Part shown: piece after piece, positions 8,780-17,252 of the stretch
How the letters are laid out: each line of letters opens with the position of its first letter
Numbering within the stretch: position 1 is the first letter of the stretch
Source of the DNA: Nitrospira sp. CG24B
GTDB lineage: Bacteria > Nitrospirota > Nitrospiria > Nitrospirales > Nitrospiraceae
Length of the DNA: 64,000 bases
Reading direction: 5' to 3'
Assembly (NCBI GenBank): GCA_002869845.2
Contig: NEWS02000007.1
Coordinates: 339,466-403,465 of the forward strand
Translations under genes and position numbers: made by a program
The notes under the pieces: model-generated
Seen by the model: the letters and a program-made list of their open reading frames with translations, nothing else
Databases searched by the model: none
Told to the model about the DNA's origin: nothing

Positions 8780-9325
8780 CTATTTCACTTCCAGGAGGCC
8801 TCGCTTCGGCCAGGCGACCATCACAGTGCGTAACCCCTTTTCTCCATTCGCCAACAACTTTGTCCGCACTTCATACGAATAGATGCCCACCCCGGCGAGT
8901 TGCTTTCGGTGATCCTGGCCATCCCACGCAAGTTCGACGGAGACCTTCGATCGTCCTGTCTCCCCATCCACGGCTGGAGGGACTTGGATGGGCTGTCGAT
9001 ACGTGAGAAACCGAAGTGAGCTCTTCGACGGAGAACTAATGAGCGAGGTCACCTCCAAAATGGTAGATCCATCTATTTCTTTCGGAAGCTGGACTGTAAC
9101 GGAAAACTGAAGAGGCCCGTTGCCCAGAGCATATGGTATCGGGGCAATGTTAAGGCCAACAATTTTGAGCTGAGGCTCGGGCCTGGGAACGCGTGGCGGC
9201 TTCACTTTCGAGAGGCTCTCTGCTGGGAATACGGCCATCAGAGAAGCACACAGGGTGAGCAACCCGAGCAAAAGCCTCGTACGATGGAGATTACGTGACG
9301 TCTTCAACAAAAACCCTGACCTCAT
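8780..9325 (-). CDS. Exported protein of unknown function
   Basis: 181 residues from the ATG at 9325, with AGGAAA nine bases upstream. The N-terminus is a classical signal peptide (basic KTSRNLHRTR, hydrophobic LLLGLLTLCASLMAV, cleavage near AES-L). The mature part is beta-rich, starting with a proline/basic linker and then strand pairs such as KIVGLNIAPI and LQFSVTVQL, and ends with VMVAWPKRGLLEVK. It resembles an Ig-like periplasmic domain, but I do not recognise a family. It sits between larB and larC on the opposite strand. Confidence 0.7.
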   Translation of the reverse strand: MRSGFLLKTSRNLHRTRLLLGLLTLCASLMAVFPAESLSKVKPPRVPRPEPQLKIVGLNIAPIPYALGNGPLQFSVTVQLPKEIDGSTILEVTSLISSPSKSSLRFLTYRQPIQVPPAVDGETGRSKVSVELAWDGQDHRKQLAGVGIYSYEVRTKLLANGEKGLRTVMVAWPKRGLLEVK

Positions 9326-9501
9326 GCTTTCCTGAACGAGCGCGGAACGCCCGCCGCGATGCCACTTGACCGCATTCCTAGGGGGATAACATAGCATCCC
9401 TGGGCTGTCAACGAAGCGTCGAGAATGTATCAGCGATTGCCGTTCGTCCACGCCTTCGGTAAGATGTCCGGTCATTTTGCGCATCGCATGTGAGGAACTG
9501 A

Positions 9502-10719
9502 ATGGGCCGTCATTTGCATTTCGATTGTTTCTCCGGGGTCAGTGGAGATATGGTCCTGGGCGCACTGGTGAGCGCCGGGCTCTCGTGGACAAGCTTAGTT
9601 GACGGCCTCAAACGCCTCAAGCTCCGCGGCTACCGCCTGCAAAAGCGCGAGGTGCATCGTGGCGCGCTCCCGGCAATCAAGGTCGACGTGATCGTTCAAC
9701 AGGGATTTCAACGGCCGCTGACCCTCTCCCGCATTCGAAAGATCCTTGCCGACAGCACGTTGCCAGGCCCGGTCAAGGAACGTAGCCGGTCGGTCTTTGA
9801 TCGACTGGCTGAAGCCGAAGGAGTGGCGCATGGTGTCGATCCAAAAGATGTTCACTTTCATGAAGTCGGGGTGGTGGATTCGTTTATCGATGTTGTCGGT
9901 GGCGTGCTGGGGTGCTATCTCTTGAACGCCACCCGAGTCACCGCGTCTCCGATCAATGTTGGGGCCGGGTCGATTCAAACCTCACACGGACTCTTACCGG
10001 TTCCAGGACCCGCGGTGGCGGCGCTGGCAAGGGGAGTTCCGATCTACGCCGACGGTCCGCGCTGTGAGCTTGCCACCCCCACCGGGGTTGCGCTGCTTCG
10101 GACATTGGCGTCTGAATTCGGCCCTCTGCCGAGGATGAGGAGTATGGCCGTGGGCTACGGGGCCGGCGACCACGATCCGGACGGGTGGCCTAATGTCTTG
10201 CGCCTATTTGTGGAAGAAGAGCCCACGTCGGCGGCCAATCAGACCGAGCGAATGATACAGATTGAGACAAATCTTGACGACCTCAGTCCACAGACCTACG
10301 AATACATCATGGAACAGCTCTTTCAGGTCGGTGCGATTGATGTCGTGCTGGCTCCCGTCGTCATGAAGAAAAGCCGGCCAGGAATCCTGCTGAGCTGCCT
10401 AGCCACTGAAGGCCGGACGGATGCCGTGATCGAGGTCCTCTTCCAGGAAACGACCACGCTCGGAGTGCGACTTCATGAGGTACGCCGGCGGGTCCTCACC
10501 AGGCGATTCGTCCCCGTCACGACGCAAGGCGGAGTCGTTCGCATGAAAGTTGCCGAGGTCGGCGCCGGATGGGAAAAAGCAGCTCCCGAATATGAGGACT
10601 GTAAAGCCATCGCGCAACGAACCGGCCACCCCCTCAAGACCGTTATGGAGGAAGCGCTGATGGCCTATCGACGAGGACGCAAAAAGACGAGAATCACAAC
10701 GGCGCGAGGCCGAGCATGA
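9502..10719 (+). CDS. larC: Nickel insertion protein LarC
   Basis: 405-residue single-chain LarC, which inserts nickel into pyridinium-3,5-bisthiocarboxylic acid mononucleotide using CTP. The N-terminal signature HFDCFSGVSGDMVLGAL is at residues 5-21, with DVHFHEVGVVDSFIDVVG near 119-136 and the C-terminal ETNLDDLSPQ block near 254. In Lactobacillus the protein is made by programmed frameshift from two frames; here it is continuous. The cation exchanger gene overlaps its stop by four bases. No larE or larA is seen in the window, so their location must be elsewhere. Confidence 0.93.
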   Translation: MGRHLHFDCFSGVSGDMVLGALVSAGLSWTSLVDGLKRLKLRGYRLQKREVHRGALPAIKVDVIVQQGFQRPLTLSRIRKILADSTLPGPVKERSRSVFDRLAEAEGVAHGVDPKDVHFHEVGVVDSFIDVVGGVLGCYLLNATRVTASPINVGAGSIQTSHGLLPVPGPAVAALARGVPIYADGPRCELATPTGVALLRTLASEFGPLPRMRSMAVGYGAGDHDPDGWPNVLRLFVEEEPTSAANQTERMIQIETNLDDLSPQTYEYIMEQLFQVGAIDVVLAPVVMKKSRPGILLSCLATEGRTDAVIEVLFQETTTLGVRLHEVRRRVLTRRFVPVTTQGGVVRMKVAEVGAGWEKAAPEYEDCKAIAQRTGHPLKTVMEEALMAYRRGRKKTRITTARGRA

Positions 10720-11717
10720 CCGTGCTGTACTACGTGCTCCTCTTTCTCGTTTCCGTCGCGGTCACACTTGGTGGTTGCGCGCTCTTTACGAACGCCATTG
10801 AATGGCTGGGCAAACGACGGGGTATCTCCGAGGGTGCCGTCGGCAGTGTCTTTGCCGCCATCGGCACAACCCTGCCTGAAACCTCGATCCCGATCATTGC
10901 AATTTTCTTCGGCGAAAGCCAGGAAGAAGTTGAGGTTGGCTTAGGCGCCATCTTGGGCGCGCCGTTCATGCTCAGCACACTGGTGCTGCCCATTCTGGCC
11001 ATTCTTCTGCTGCTCTATGCCCGGGCTGGCAAGCGGACTGCCAAATTTCATCTCAACTATCGTGAAGTGTTGACAGACCTCACGTTTTTTATGATCGGCT
11101 ATTTTATTGCTTTGGGATGCGCTTTCGTGCCGTCCAAACTGATTCACTTCATTGCAGCCGGTGTATTGGTCTGTTTGTATATTTACTACATGAAGCTCAA
11201 ATTCGTACCGGCTGAGGGGGAAGAAGGAGGTGAGCTGGAACCACTGATTTTTGACAAGCACGCAGCCACGCCGTCCTATGCGATGATTGGATTTCAAGCC
11301 TTCTTGGGGTTAGGGGGATTGATATTAGGCGCCCATTTGTTTGTCATGGCTGCAGAATCGATGGCTGGCTTGTTCGCCATGTCGCCGTTGATTTTAGCGC
11401 TCCTCATCGCGCCGCTCGCCACCGAGCTACCCGAGATGTCCAATAGCTTTCTCTGGCTCTATCGCAAGAAAGACCGGCTCGCCGTGGCCAATGTGACAGG
11501 CGCCATGGTCTTTCAAGGCACCTTCCCGGTTGCGCTGGGGTTGATCGGAACCGAGTGGGTGATCGCGCCTTCGGCATTGACCACCATGATCTTAGCCGTG
11601 CAGGCGGTAGGACTCTGCCTCCTGCAAATTCTGATCGGAGGCCAGTGGCGACCGTGGCTACTCGCCGCCGGGGCTGTATTCTATATCGGCTATACCGTGC
11701 ATCTCTATGTCAACTGA
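10716..11717 (+). CDS. Sodium/calcium exchanger (CaCA) family membrane protein
   Basis: 333-residue integral membrane protein with about ten hydrophobic helices in two homologous halves. Each half has an alpha-repeat: AIGTTLPETSIPIIAIFFG near residues 46-64 and LIAPLATELPEMSNSF near 231-246, the acidic residues of which form the ion site in CaCA exchangers. These proteins exchange Na+ or H+ for Ca2+ or other divalent cations across the inner membrane. The gene overlaps larC upstream and pdxA downstream, so it is inside a transcription unit; nickel homeostasis is a possible but unproven link. Confidence 0.85.
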   Translation: MTVLYYVLLFLVSVAVTLGGCALFTNAIEWLGKRRGISEGAVGSVFAAIGTTLPETSIPIIAIFFGESQEEVEVGLGAILGAPFMLSTLVLPILAILLLLYARAGKRTAKFHLNYREVLTDLTFFMIGYFIALGCAFVPSKLIHFIAAGVLVCLYIYYMKLKFVPAEGEEGGELEPLIFDKHAATPSYAMIGFQAFLGLGGLILGAHLFVMAAESMAGLFAMSPLILALLIAPLATELPEMSNSFLWLYRKKDRLAVANVTGAMVFQGTFPVALGLIGTEWVIAPSALTTMILAVQAVGLCLLQILIGGQWRPWLLAAGAVFYIGYTVHLYVN

Positions 11718-12789
11718 ATCGCGGTCACCTCGCACAGATTCCTCATCCCCCCAACTCCCCTTGCTGGGAATCACGATGGGAGACCCGGCTGGCATCGGCC
11801 CGGAAGTTATCGCCAAGGCGCTGGCAGGCGCTCATTTGCGTAACGTCTGCCGATCGGTCGTCATCGGATCGCTTCCCATCATGGAGCGAACGGTGAAGGC
11901 GCTGAAGCTCAAACTGAACGTAGTCCGAGTTCGTGATCATGAACCGATGGTGCCGCGTAGAGGAACGGTCGCGGTGCTGGATCCACTAGAGGCACCACTG
12001 CGTCCCTTCAAGTCCGGGATTGCCGCGGCGGAGACCGGCGCCGCTTCAATCGCCTTTATCAAAAAAGCTGTCGAACTGGCTCAGATCGGCTGTATCGAAG
12101 GCATGGTGACGGCACCCATCAACAAAGAAGCCATCAATATGGCCGGCTGCAGGTACCCAGGCCATACCGAGTTGCTGGCTGATCTCACCCACGCGAACCA
12201 GTCAGGCATGATGATCGTGGGCGGGCCGTTGCGTATTATGTTCGTCACGACACATGTCGCGATCAGAGATCTCTCGGCGCTGCTGACGCAAGCCAAGATT
12301 GAAAAGGCGATCCGCTTGGCCCAATTGGCGCTGACGACACTGTTTGGCATCAAGCGCCCCAGGATAGGAGTGGCTGCTCTCAATCCCCATGCCGGGGAGC
12401 ATGGATTGTTCGGCGATGAAGAAGCTCGAATCATTCTCCCGGCATCACGTGCCACCCAACAACAGGGCATTCTGGCAAGTGATCCCTTGCCGGCTGATAC
12501 ACTGTTTGGGAAAGCTGCGAAAGGATCATTTGACGGCGTCGTCGCCCTCTACCACGATCAGGGTCTCATTCCCCTGAAGCTGGTCGCCTTCGGCACCTGC
12601 GTCAATCTCACCGTGGGCTTGCCTATCATCCGCACCTCAGTGGATCATGGAACCGCGTTTGATATCGTCGGGAAAGGCGTCGCTGATCCCAGAAGCCTGA
12701 TTGAGGCTATCAAACTGGCTGCCAGGATCGCTCAGAATAGAATGGCGGCAACACCGACCAAGAAGGGACGGACCACACGTGTCGCTTGA
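11707..12789 (+). CDS. pdxA: 4-hydroxythreonine-4-phosphate dehydrogenase PdxA
   Basis: 360-residue PdxA of pyridoxal phosphate synthesis, oxidising 4-phosphohydroxy-L-threonine with NAD. Family blocks: GDPAGIGPEV near residues 25-34, the metal-binding HTELLADL near 158, HDQGLIPLK near 285 and RTSVDHGTAFDIVGKG near 308. It starts inside the exchanger gene (11-base overlap) and its stop lies inside the next small gene, indicating tight coupling. About 15-20 residues at the N-terminus before PLLGITMGDP are poorly conserved, so a later start is possible. Confidence 0.95.
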   Translation: MSTESRSPRTDSSSPQLPLLGITMGDPAGIGPEVIAKALAGAHLRNVCRSVVIGSLPIMERTVKALKLKLNVVRVRDHEPMVPRRGTVAVLDPLEAPLRPFKSGIAAAETGAASIAFIKKAVELAQIGCIEGMVTAPINKEAINMAGCRYPGHTELLADLTHANQSGMMIVGGPLRIMFVTTHVAIRDLSALLTQAKIEKAIRLAQLALTTLFGIKRPRIGVAALNPHAGEHGLFGDEEARIILPASRATQQQGILASDPLPADTLFGKAAKGSFDGVVALYHDQGLIPLKLVAFGTCVNLTVGLPIIRTSVDHGTAFDIVGKGVADPRSLIEAIKLAARIAQNRMAATPTKKGRTTRVA

Positions 12790-13096
12790 TATTACGAAGG
12801 GCCTTGCCGTGGTTCGGCGTCAGATTGACGAATTGGAGACGCTTGAGAAACAGACACTTCAAGACTTGAACACCGTCGCCGGGACGGAACGAATAGCAAA
12901 ATGGAAAGCCCGCACCGTCGCGCTTCTCACCAATTCCGTAGGCGATCGGGAAGGGCAAATCTTCGCGAACGTCCAACCAGGGCCATCGTTTACTCATGAT
13001 TTGGTTGAAGAGTTCACGGATCTTGTGGAGTGCTATCGCACGCCCCTGAGCCTATTGGCCAAGCAATTGGCCCAAGCTCCACCAACTCGGAGTTGA
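12779..13096 (+). CDS. Small helical protein between pdxA and ksgA
   Basis: 105 residues from a GTG at 12779 that lies in the last codons of pdxA. The sequence is helical with charged heptad-like stretches (RRQIDELETLEKQTLQDL) and no signal peptide or cysteine pair. It overlaps pdxA by 11 bases and ends three bases before the ksgA start, so it is in the same operon. I do not recognise a family. The clean fit between the two neighbours is the main evidence that it is real. Confidence 0.6.
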   Translation: MSLDITKGLAVVRRQIDELETLEKQTLQDLNTVAGTERIAKWKARTVALLTNSVGDREGQIFANVQPGPSFTHDLVEEFTDLVECYRTPLSLLAKQLAQAPPTRS

Positions 13097-13098
13097 GG

Positions 13099-13920
13099 GT
13101 GGACTCCTCTCTTCCTCCTGCCGCAATCAAACGCCTTGGCCAGAACTTTCTCATCGACCCCAACATTGTCCGAAAAATCGTCGCGCTGGCTGAACTCACC
13201 CCGACTCATACCGCGTTGGAAATCGGGCCAGGCCGAGGCATCCTCACCGAAGCGTTGTGTCGTGCGAGTGGCCATGTGACGGCGATCGAAGTCGATCCTC
13301 GGCTCCATGCATTCCTAACCGAACGACAACCCCAGTTCACGAATCTCGTGCTCGTCCTCGACGATGCAATGACCTACCCGGTCGAGCAGCTTCCGAGCGG
13401 CACCATCGTCGTCGCCAATCTTCCCTATTATTTATCCACTCCCCTTCTCTTCCGGCTCCTCGATCAACGCAACCGTTTTCCTCGCATGGTGCTGATGCTG
13501 CAAAATGAAGTGGCCGATCGACTCGTGGCCAAGCCTGGAAGTTCTGGCTACGGGGTCCTGTCTGTCATGGCACAGTATGCGGCAGAGATCACGAAAGCGT
13601 TCCGGGTCTCTGCGCAGTGCTTCCGACCGAGACCGGAAGTGGGCTCTGCTGTGGTTCTGCTCAAGACCAAGCATCAGAGAGCGCTGAACCAGGAGGAAGA
13701 ACCACAATTTGCAGCGCTAGTGAAAGCCGCCTTCGCCCACCGCCGCAAGACACTTATCAATTCGCTGAAAGATCAGGGATATGAGCAGAAGCTGGTGGCA
13801 GCTGCGTTGGAAGCGCTTGCACTCTCTCCTTCTCTCCGCGCGGAAATCCTTTCCATCGAGCAATTTATCGAACTGACCCGCCGCATTTATGGACTAGGCT
13901 TCTCCCCCCTCTATCATTAA
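13099..13920 (+). CDS. ksgA: 16S rRNA (adenine(1518)-N(6)/adenine(1519)-N(6))-dimethyltransferase KsgA
   Basis: 273 residues. KsgA dimethylates two adjacent adenosines in the 3' hairpin of 16S rRNA with S-adenosylmethionine. Visible blocks: KRLGQNFLID at residues 11-20, the SAM loop EIGPGRGILTE near 42-52 and the target-base motif NLPYYLSTPLL near 109-119. I chose the GTG at 13099 because it places the conserved KRLGQNFL block at the usual distance and follows the previous stop directly; the frame is open to a GTG at 13030, which would overlap the upstream gene by 67 bases. Confidence 0.93.
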   Translation: MDSSLPPAAIKRLGQNFLIDPNIVRKIVALAELTPTHTALEIGPGRGILTEALCRASGHVTAIEVDPRLHAFLTERQPQFTNLVLVLDDAMTYPVEQLPSGTIVVANLPYYLSTPLLFRLLDQRNRFPRMVLMLQNEVADRLVAKPGSSGYGVLSVMAQYAAEITKAFRVSAQCFRPRPEVGSAVVLLKTKHQRALNQEEEPQFAALVKAAFAHRRKTLINSLKDQGYEQKLVAAALEALALSPSLRAEILSIEQFIELTRRIYGLGFSPLYH

Positions 13921-14016
13921 CAGTCGGAGACAGGCGAGAGCCGAATGGCTCTGAGAGCTTACCCCACTCAAGCCAACGCTGGCAGGAAAGAGGCCCACAT
14001 TGTGTAGGCTCACACC

Positions 14017-14649
14017 CTACGTCGGGCGCATGTGGATTTTGAACATGACGCGGCGGCTCTTATCGCGGTCTGGGTGTCCAGCATCGTTGCGCAGGAGGTT
14101 CTGCTTCCCACGCCCGTTCGCTGTGGCTTTCTGCAAGAAGCACTCGTAGGCCCAGGGAAGCTTCTCGCGGATCACTTCCAAGCTTTTGGCCAGTACTGCA
14201 AAAGAGCGCTCCTGACTGAGTCTCAGATTGCGTATATCGTCACCCAGATCATCGGTGTATCCCTCGATCACAAAGGCTTCTACGTCTTGCTCTCCAGGCT
14301 TGCAGACGAGTGAGGCGTAGTGCGGCATGGTCTCGGACAAGAAGATCTCGGCCGTCGGGAGCAATGTGCTTTTTCCAAACTCAAAGTGAATCGCCGTATC
14401 CGGCACCGTAATCGTGTGGGTGCTCGGCATTTTGGTTTCCAGTGCTGGATGAGGTGGATCGATTCTCGGTGTGCTGTCCGCTGAAGTGCCACGGCTCTTG
14501 GCCGAATTTGCATTTCCATTCTCGATACGAGTCATAGAGGCCACGAGCAAGAGAATGAAGATAACGGCGAGCGAGGTCATAAGATCGGCAACCCCACTCG
14601 TCACCACCGCTGAGTTGTCACGCGAGTACTGCGTAAAGCTCGACTTCAT
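14017..14649 (-). CDS. MotB/ZorB-like OmpA-domain stator protein
   Basis: 210 residues. One transmembrane helix (about 20-40) begins VADLMTSLAVIFILLL, with D22 at the place of the proton-carrying aspartate of MotB-type stators. After a linker of about 50 residues, a C-terminal OmpA-like peptidoglycan-binding domain runs from FEFGKSTLLPTAEIFL to KSRRVMFKI with the GYTDD and RNLRLSQERS blocks. Its start overlaps the upstream MotA-like gene stop (ATGA), so the two subunits are coupled. The pair resembles ZorA/ZorB of Zorya defence, but no zorC, zorD or zorE follows. Convergent with ksgA. Confidence 0.8.
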   Translation of the reverse strand: MKSSFTQYSRDNSAVVTSGVADLMTSLAVIFILLLVASMTRIENGNANSAKSRGTSADSTPRIDPPHPALETKMPSTHTITVPDTAIHFEFGKSTLLPTAEIFLSETMPHYASLVCKPGEQDVEAFVIEGYTDDLGDDIRNLRLSQERSFAVLAKSLEVIREKLPWAYECFLQKATANGRGKQNLLRNDAGHPDRDKSRRVMFKIHMRPT

Positions 14650-15827
14650 CCCTTTCGCTCTCTCCGTGCTGTGTCAGTCGTTGCCGTAGTAGTGCTTCTG
14701 AGACCCTGCAACATCGTTTCGATTTCGCCTTGAGACAGCTGCACCGGGGAGGCCTGCTCCTTCATCGAGCGGGTGAGGTTTTGAATGGCGTCCAGTATGG
14801 GATTCATCATGGGTCGTAACGCCCGCTGAACCTCGTGACCGATCTCCGCTGGCAAATCATCAAACTTCATCGGTGTATGCTTGGAGTGTAGCGCCGTGAT
14901 CGCCTGCGCGGCTGTGTTCAGCGCTGCAACGGTGGATCCGAGGCGCTGCTGCACGGCCTCAACAAGCTGATGCGCAGTGTCGTTTCGAATGGGAGTGGCG
15001 ATGGGCGCCGGAGATCCATTCGACGATGGGACTCCCTGGGAATGTTGGTCCGTAGCCCTCTGCGGAAACATTTCGTCCAGGAGGGAGATGCACTCCCGGT
15101 GTCGGTTGTCCAACCGATGCCAGAAAGAATGTTCGAGGAGGGTGAACGCATTGGCGCACGCTAAGCCGACGATGGATGTCACAAACTTTCCTGAGAGGCC
15201 GTTAATCAGTCCTTGGATGCCATCGATCTCCGACCCGTTCGCATGGAGCTTACTGAGGCCGATTAAGATGGCTAGGAAGGTGAACATGAGCCCCATGCCC
15301 GTCATGAAAGCGGGCAGCTGCCGGTAAAATCGGACGTTGAGATGGGCAGCGCAGAGAGATTCGAACGAGAAAAACTCACTTGCGGAGCGCTGACTATGGA
15401 CGGTCGGCTCAAGAAACCAGGCGGATTGCTCGACCGCGAGGGTCTTGCGGTATGAAAACCAGTCTCTGGTAAAATCCTGTTCCGACCGTACCGCACGATC
15501 CAATGTGTGCAGATCGTCAAGATCGCGTCGCATTTCTGACGACACATCAAGACGCGCTTGTTTTTTTGCCAAAGCCGGAATAACCAGCCAATCTTTGGAC
15601 ACCTGTTGCCGTGCCAGCACCAGAGGCGCGACAGATGAGTGAAAACGCCCAAGCGTCCCTTGGATTTGTAACAAACCCCTGAGGAGCACCGCGCTATGCC
15701 AAAGACACAGGGCCAAGATCCCTACAGCACCGATCCAGCTCAGCACGGGACTCTGAAGCCCGCCGACAACCGTGACATCGCGAGTGAGCCATTCCCAAAG
15801 AGCGGTGAACGAATCCACGTCATCCAT
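14646..15827 (-). CDS. MotA/TolQ/ExbB/ZorA-like proton channel protein
   Basis: 393 residues. Three membrane helices are apparent: about 26-50, 170-190 and 207-230. The paired helices around LPAFMTGMGLMFTFLAILIGL and KFVTSIVGLACANAF give the MotA/ExbB fold. A long soluble segment lies between helices 1 and 2, and a 160-residue helical tail follows helix 3, as in ZorA. It is the first gene of a two-gene unit with the MotB-like subunit. A general envelope energiser (ExbB/TolQ) is the alternative, but there is no TolR/ExbD-sized partner and the partner carries an OmpA domain. Confidence 0.8.
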   Translation of the reverse strand: MDDVDSFTALWEWLTRDVTVVGGLQSPVLSWIGAVGILALCLWHSAVLLRGLLQIQGTLGRFHSSVAPLVLARQQVSKDWLVIPALAKKQARLDVSSEMRRDLDDLHTLDRAVRSEQDFTRDWFSYRKTLAVEQSAWFLEPTVHSQRSASEFFSFESLCAAHLNVRFYRQLPAFMTGMGLMFTFLAILIGLSKLHANGSEIDGIQGLINGLSGKFVTSIVGLACANAFTLLEHSFWHRLDNRHRECISLLDEMFPQRATDQHSQGVPSSNGSPAPIATPIRNDTAHQLVEAVQQRLGSTVAALNTAAQAITALHSKHTPMKFDDLPAEIGHEVQRALRPMMNPILDAIQNLTRSMKEQASPVQLSQGEIETMLQGLRSTTTATTDTARRERKG

Positions 15828-16106
15828 CAGGCAAACCTCACTGGGGCCCTACGCACCATTCTCAGTAGGAGCAAACCCGATTGTCTCCCTCAACTTCTGT
15901 GCCAGAGAGAGATGCGAGAAATGGCCTCATATCGCTGCACGATTGGGATAACGCCAGAGCAAGAGGGAAGTTCTTGCCGGGAGGGCGGCAAGTTCTGTAG
16001 GGCTCACGGAGGCACAATTGCCGCGACAAAACTCTCCGTTGCTTTTGAGGTGTGAGAACTTGGTGTATGCTCAATCTGTGGTTGACAACTGGGAAGAGGA
16101 AACGTT

Positions 16107-16304
16107 ATGCACTTCGTCCGAATCGGAAACCGAGCGTTCAACCTGGATCTGATCTCTCACTGTGAGGTGCAGATTTGGCATGATACCGTCTCGGTCAAGA
16201 TCTATATGACAGGAGCCGCCAATAATACTCCGGTGGTCTTGAATGAGGAGGACGCTAAGCAGTTGTGGAAATACATCGAGTATGTCGCAGAGAAGCCGGT
16301 CTAA
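16107..16304 (+). CDS. Small conserved-looking protein of unknown function
   Basis: 65 residues, begins MHFVRIGNRAFNLDLISHCE and contains a predicted beta-rich half followed by a helix (LNEEDAKQLWKYIEYV). AGAGGA sits six bases before the ATG. No signal peptide or known motif. The strand pattern (VQIWHDTVSVKIYM) resembles small proteins with a single-stranded PH-like fold, which is only a guess. It stands alone, 279 bases from the divergent stator-like operon. Confidence 0.6.
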   Translation: MHFVRIGNRAFNLDLISHCEVQIWHDTVSVKIYMTGAANNTPVVLNEEDAKQLWKYIEYVAEKPV

Positions 16305-16468
16305 TTCGGTTGGTATTGAATGGCTATTCCCTTTCATCTTCTCGCTAAACTGTTTAATCGCAATGTATTGTGAGTCGGTCGATTGAAGAAGGCTATTCGT
16401 GTTAGGGTTTGAGGTGTTTAAGCCAGTGTGTGCGTAGACAAACCCGCTGAACGGGGAGGGCGGTTCAA

Positions 16469-16810
16469 ATGAATCGAAAGAAAGTGCTTGGTCGACTTAC
16501 GGGTATTGTATGTCTGCTGCTCTCAGTAACAGGATGCGCAAGCGAATTCTCCGTTCTCAGCGCATCGGGTGAACCCATTTTGATTTCTCGTCGAGGTGAT
16601 TCGCCGAGCGAATGCACGGAAAAGGTGAAAGACGACGCCGCCCGTATGGGTGTCACCTTGCGATATATTCATATCCGTGGCAGTGCCGTTGGCCGTTCGT
16701 TGCTATGGCCCTTCGAATCGGGATATGCCTGTGAGGCTGGGATCGGCCCGGAGCAGGGCCCAATCGGCACGTATCCGAGCAATCTCCGCAGCCTTTCCCG
16801 TGGTTCGTGA
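16469..16810 (+). CDS. Small lipoprotein
   Basis: 113 residues with a lipoprotein signal: basic MNRKK, hydrophobic LTGIVCLLLS and lipobox VTGC, so C23 would be lipidated. The mature part has two further cysteines that could pair (one in SPSECTEK, one in YACEAG). GGGAGGG precedes the ATG by eight bases. No family recognised. Downstream are about 350 bases without a gene. Confidence 0.7.
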   Translation: MNRKKVLGRLTGIVCLLLSVTGCASEFSVLSASGEPILISRRGDSPSECTEKVKDDAARMGVTLRYIHIRGSAVGRSLLWPFESGYACEAGIGPEQGPIGTYPSNLRSLSRGS

Positions 16811-17163
16811 TGAAACCTTTCGAGCATGGCCCTACTATTCTCTTTTGCCTAAGAGTGATGTACTTCATTCGGAGTGCCCAGACTAGTAGGTGGGGCTGGG
16901 CCCGATAAGATTCCACCGGTCTCCCAAGTTCTCGCTGGCGAGAGTCTCATGGGCCAACCGGCCCACCGAGATTTCATCTCTCGTAAACTGGCAAAGAGCT
17001 ATACCCGCAGGCGGAATTATTTCCTCCCAGTCGAAGCACGCTCCTCATGGTATTCCGCCCTCTGTTTCCTCCATACGTAGCGTACATCCAAGATACTGAC
17101 CAGACCGTTGCGGTACAGACACTCTGACGAGGGCTCAACCATATCAGCACTTCCTGGATTTGC
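16811..17163. other. Intergenic region without a supported gene
   Basis: About 350 bases between the lipoprotein gene and the promoter of the GGDEF regulator. Short open frames exist on the plus strand, but they have no ribosome-binding site, signal peptide or motif and composition is not coding-like. No hairpin with a T-run was seen. Confidence 0.5.
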
Positions 17164-17191
17164 TTGTTGATTCAGTGTCTTAAGCTATACT
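17164..17191 (+). promoter_or_regulatory. Sigma-70-type promoter for the GGDEF response regulator
   Basis: TTGTTG (17164-17169), a 16-base spacer and TATACT (17186-17191). The -10 box matches five of six consensus bases and the -35 box matches four of six. Transcription would start near 17198, giving a leader of about 55 bases before the ATG at 17253. Confidence 0.5.
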
Positions 17192-17252
17192 TAGTACGTG
17201 CGTGAATCAGTGGTTGGGAGGAGGGCAGCAAAAAGCTCAGGCCTGGGGCGCG

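Noticed and set aside
13937..13952. AGAGCC-GAAT-GGCTCT hairpin between ksgA and the stator gene
   Set aside because: Stem is only six bases without a T-run, too weak to call a terminator.
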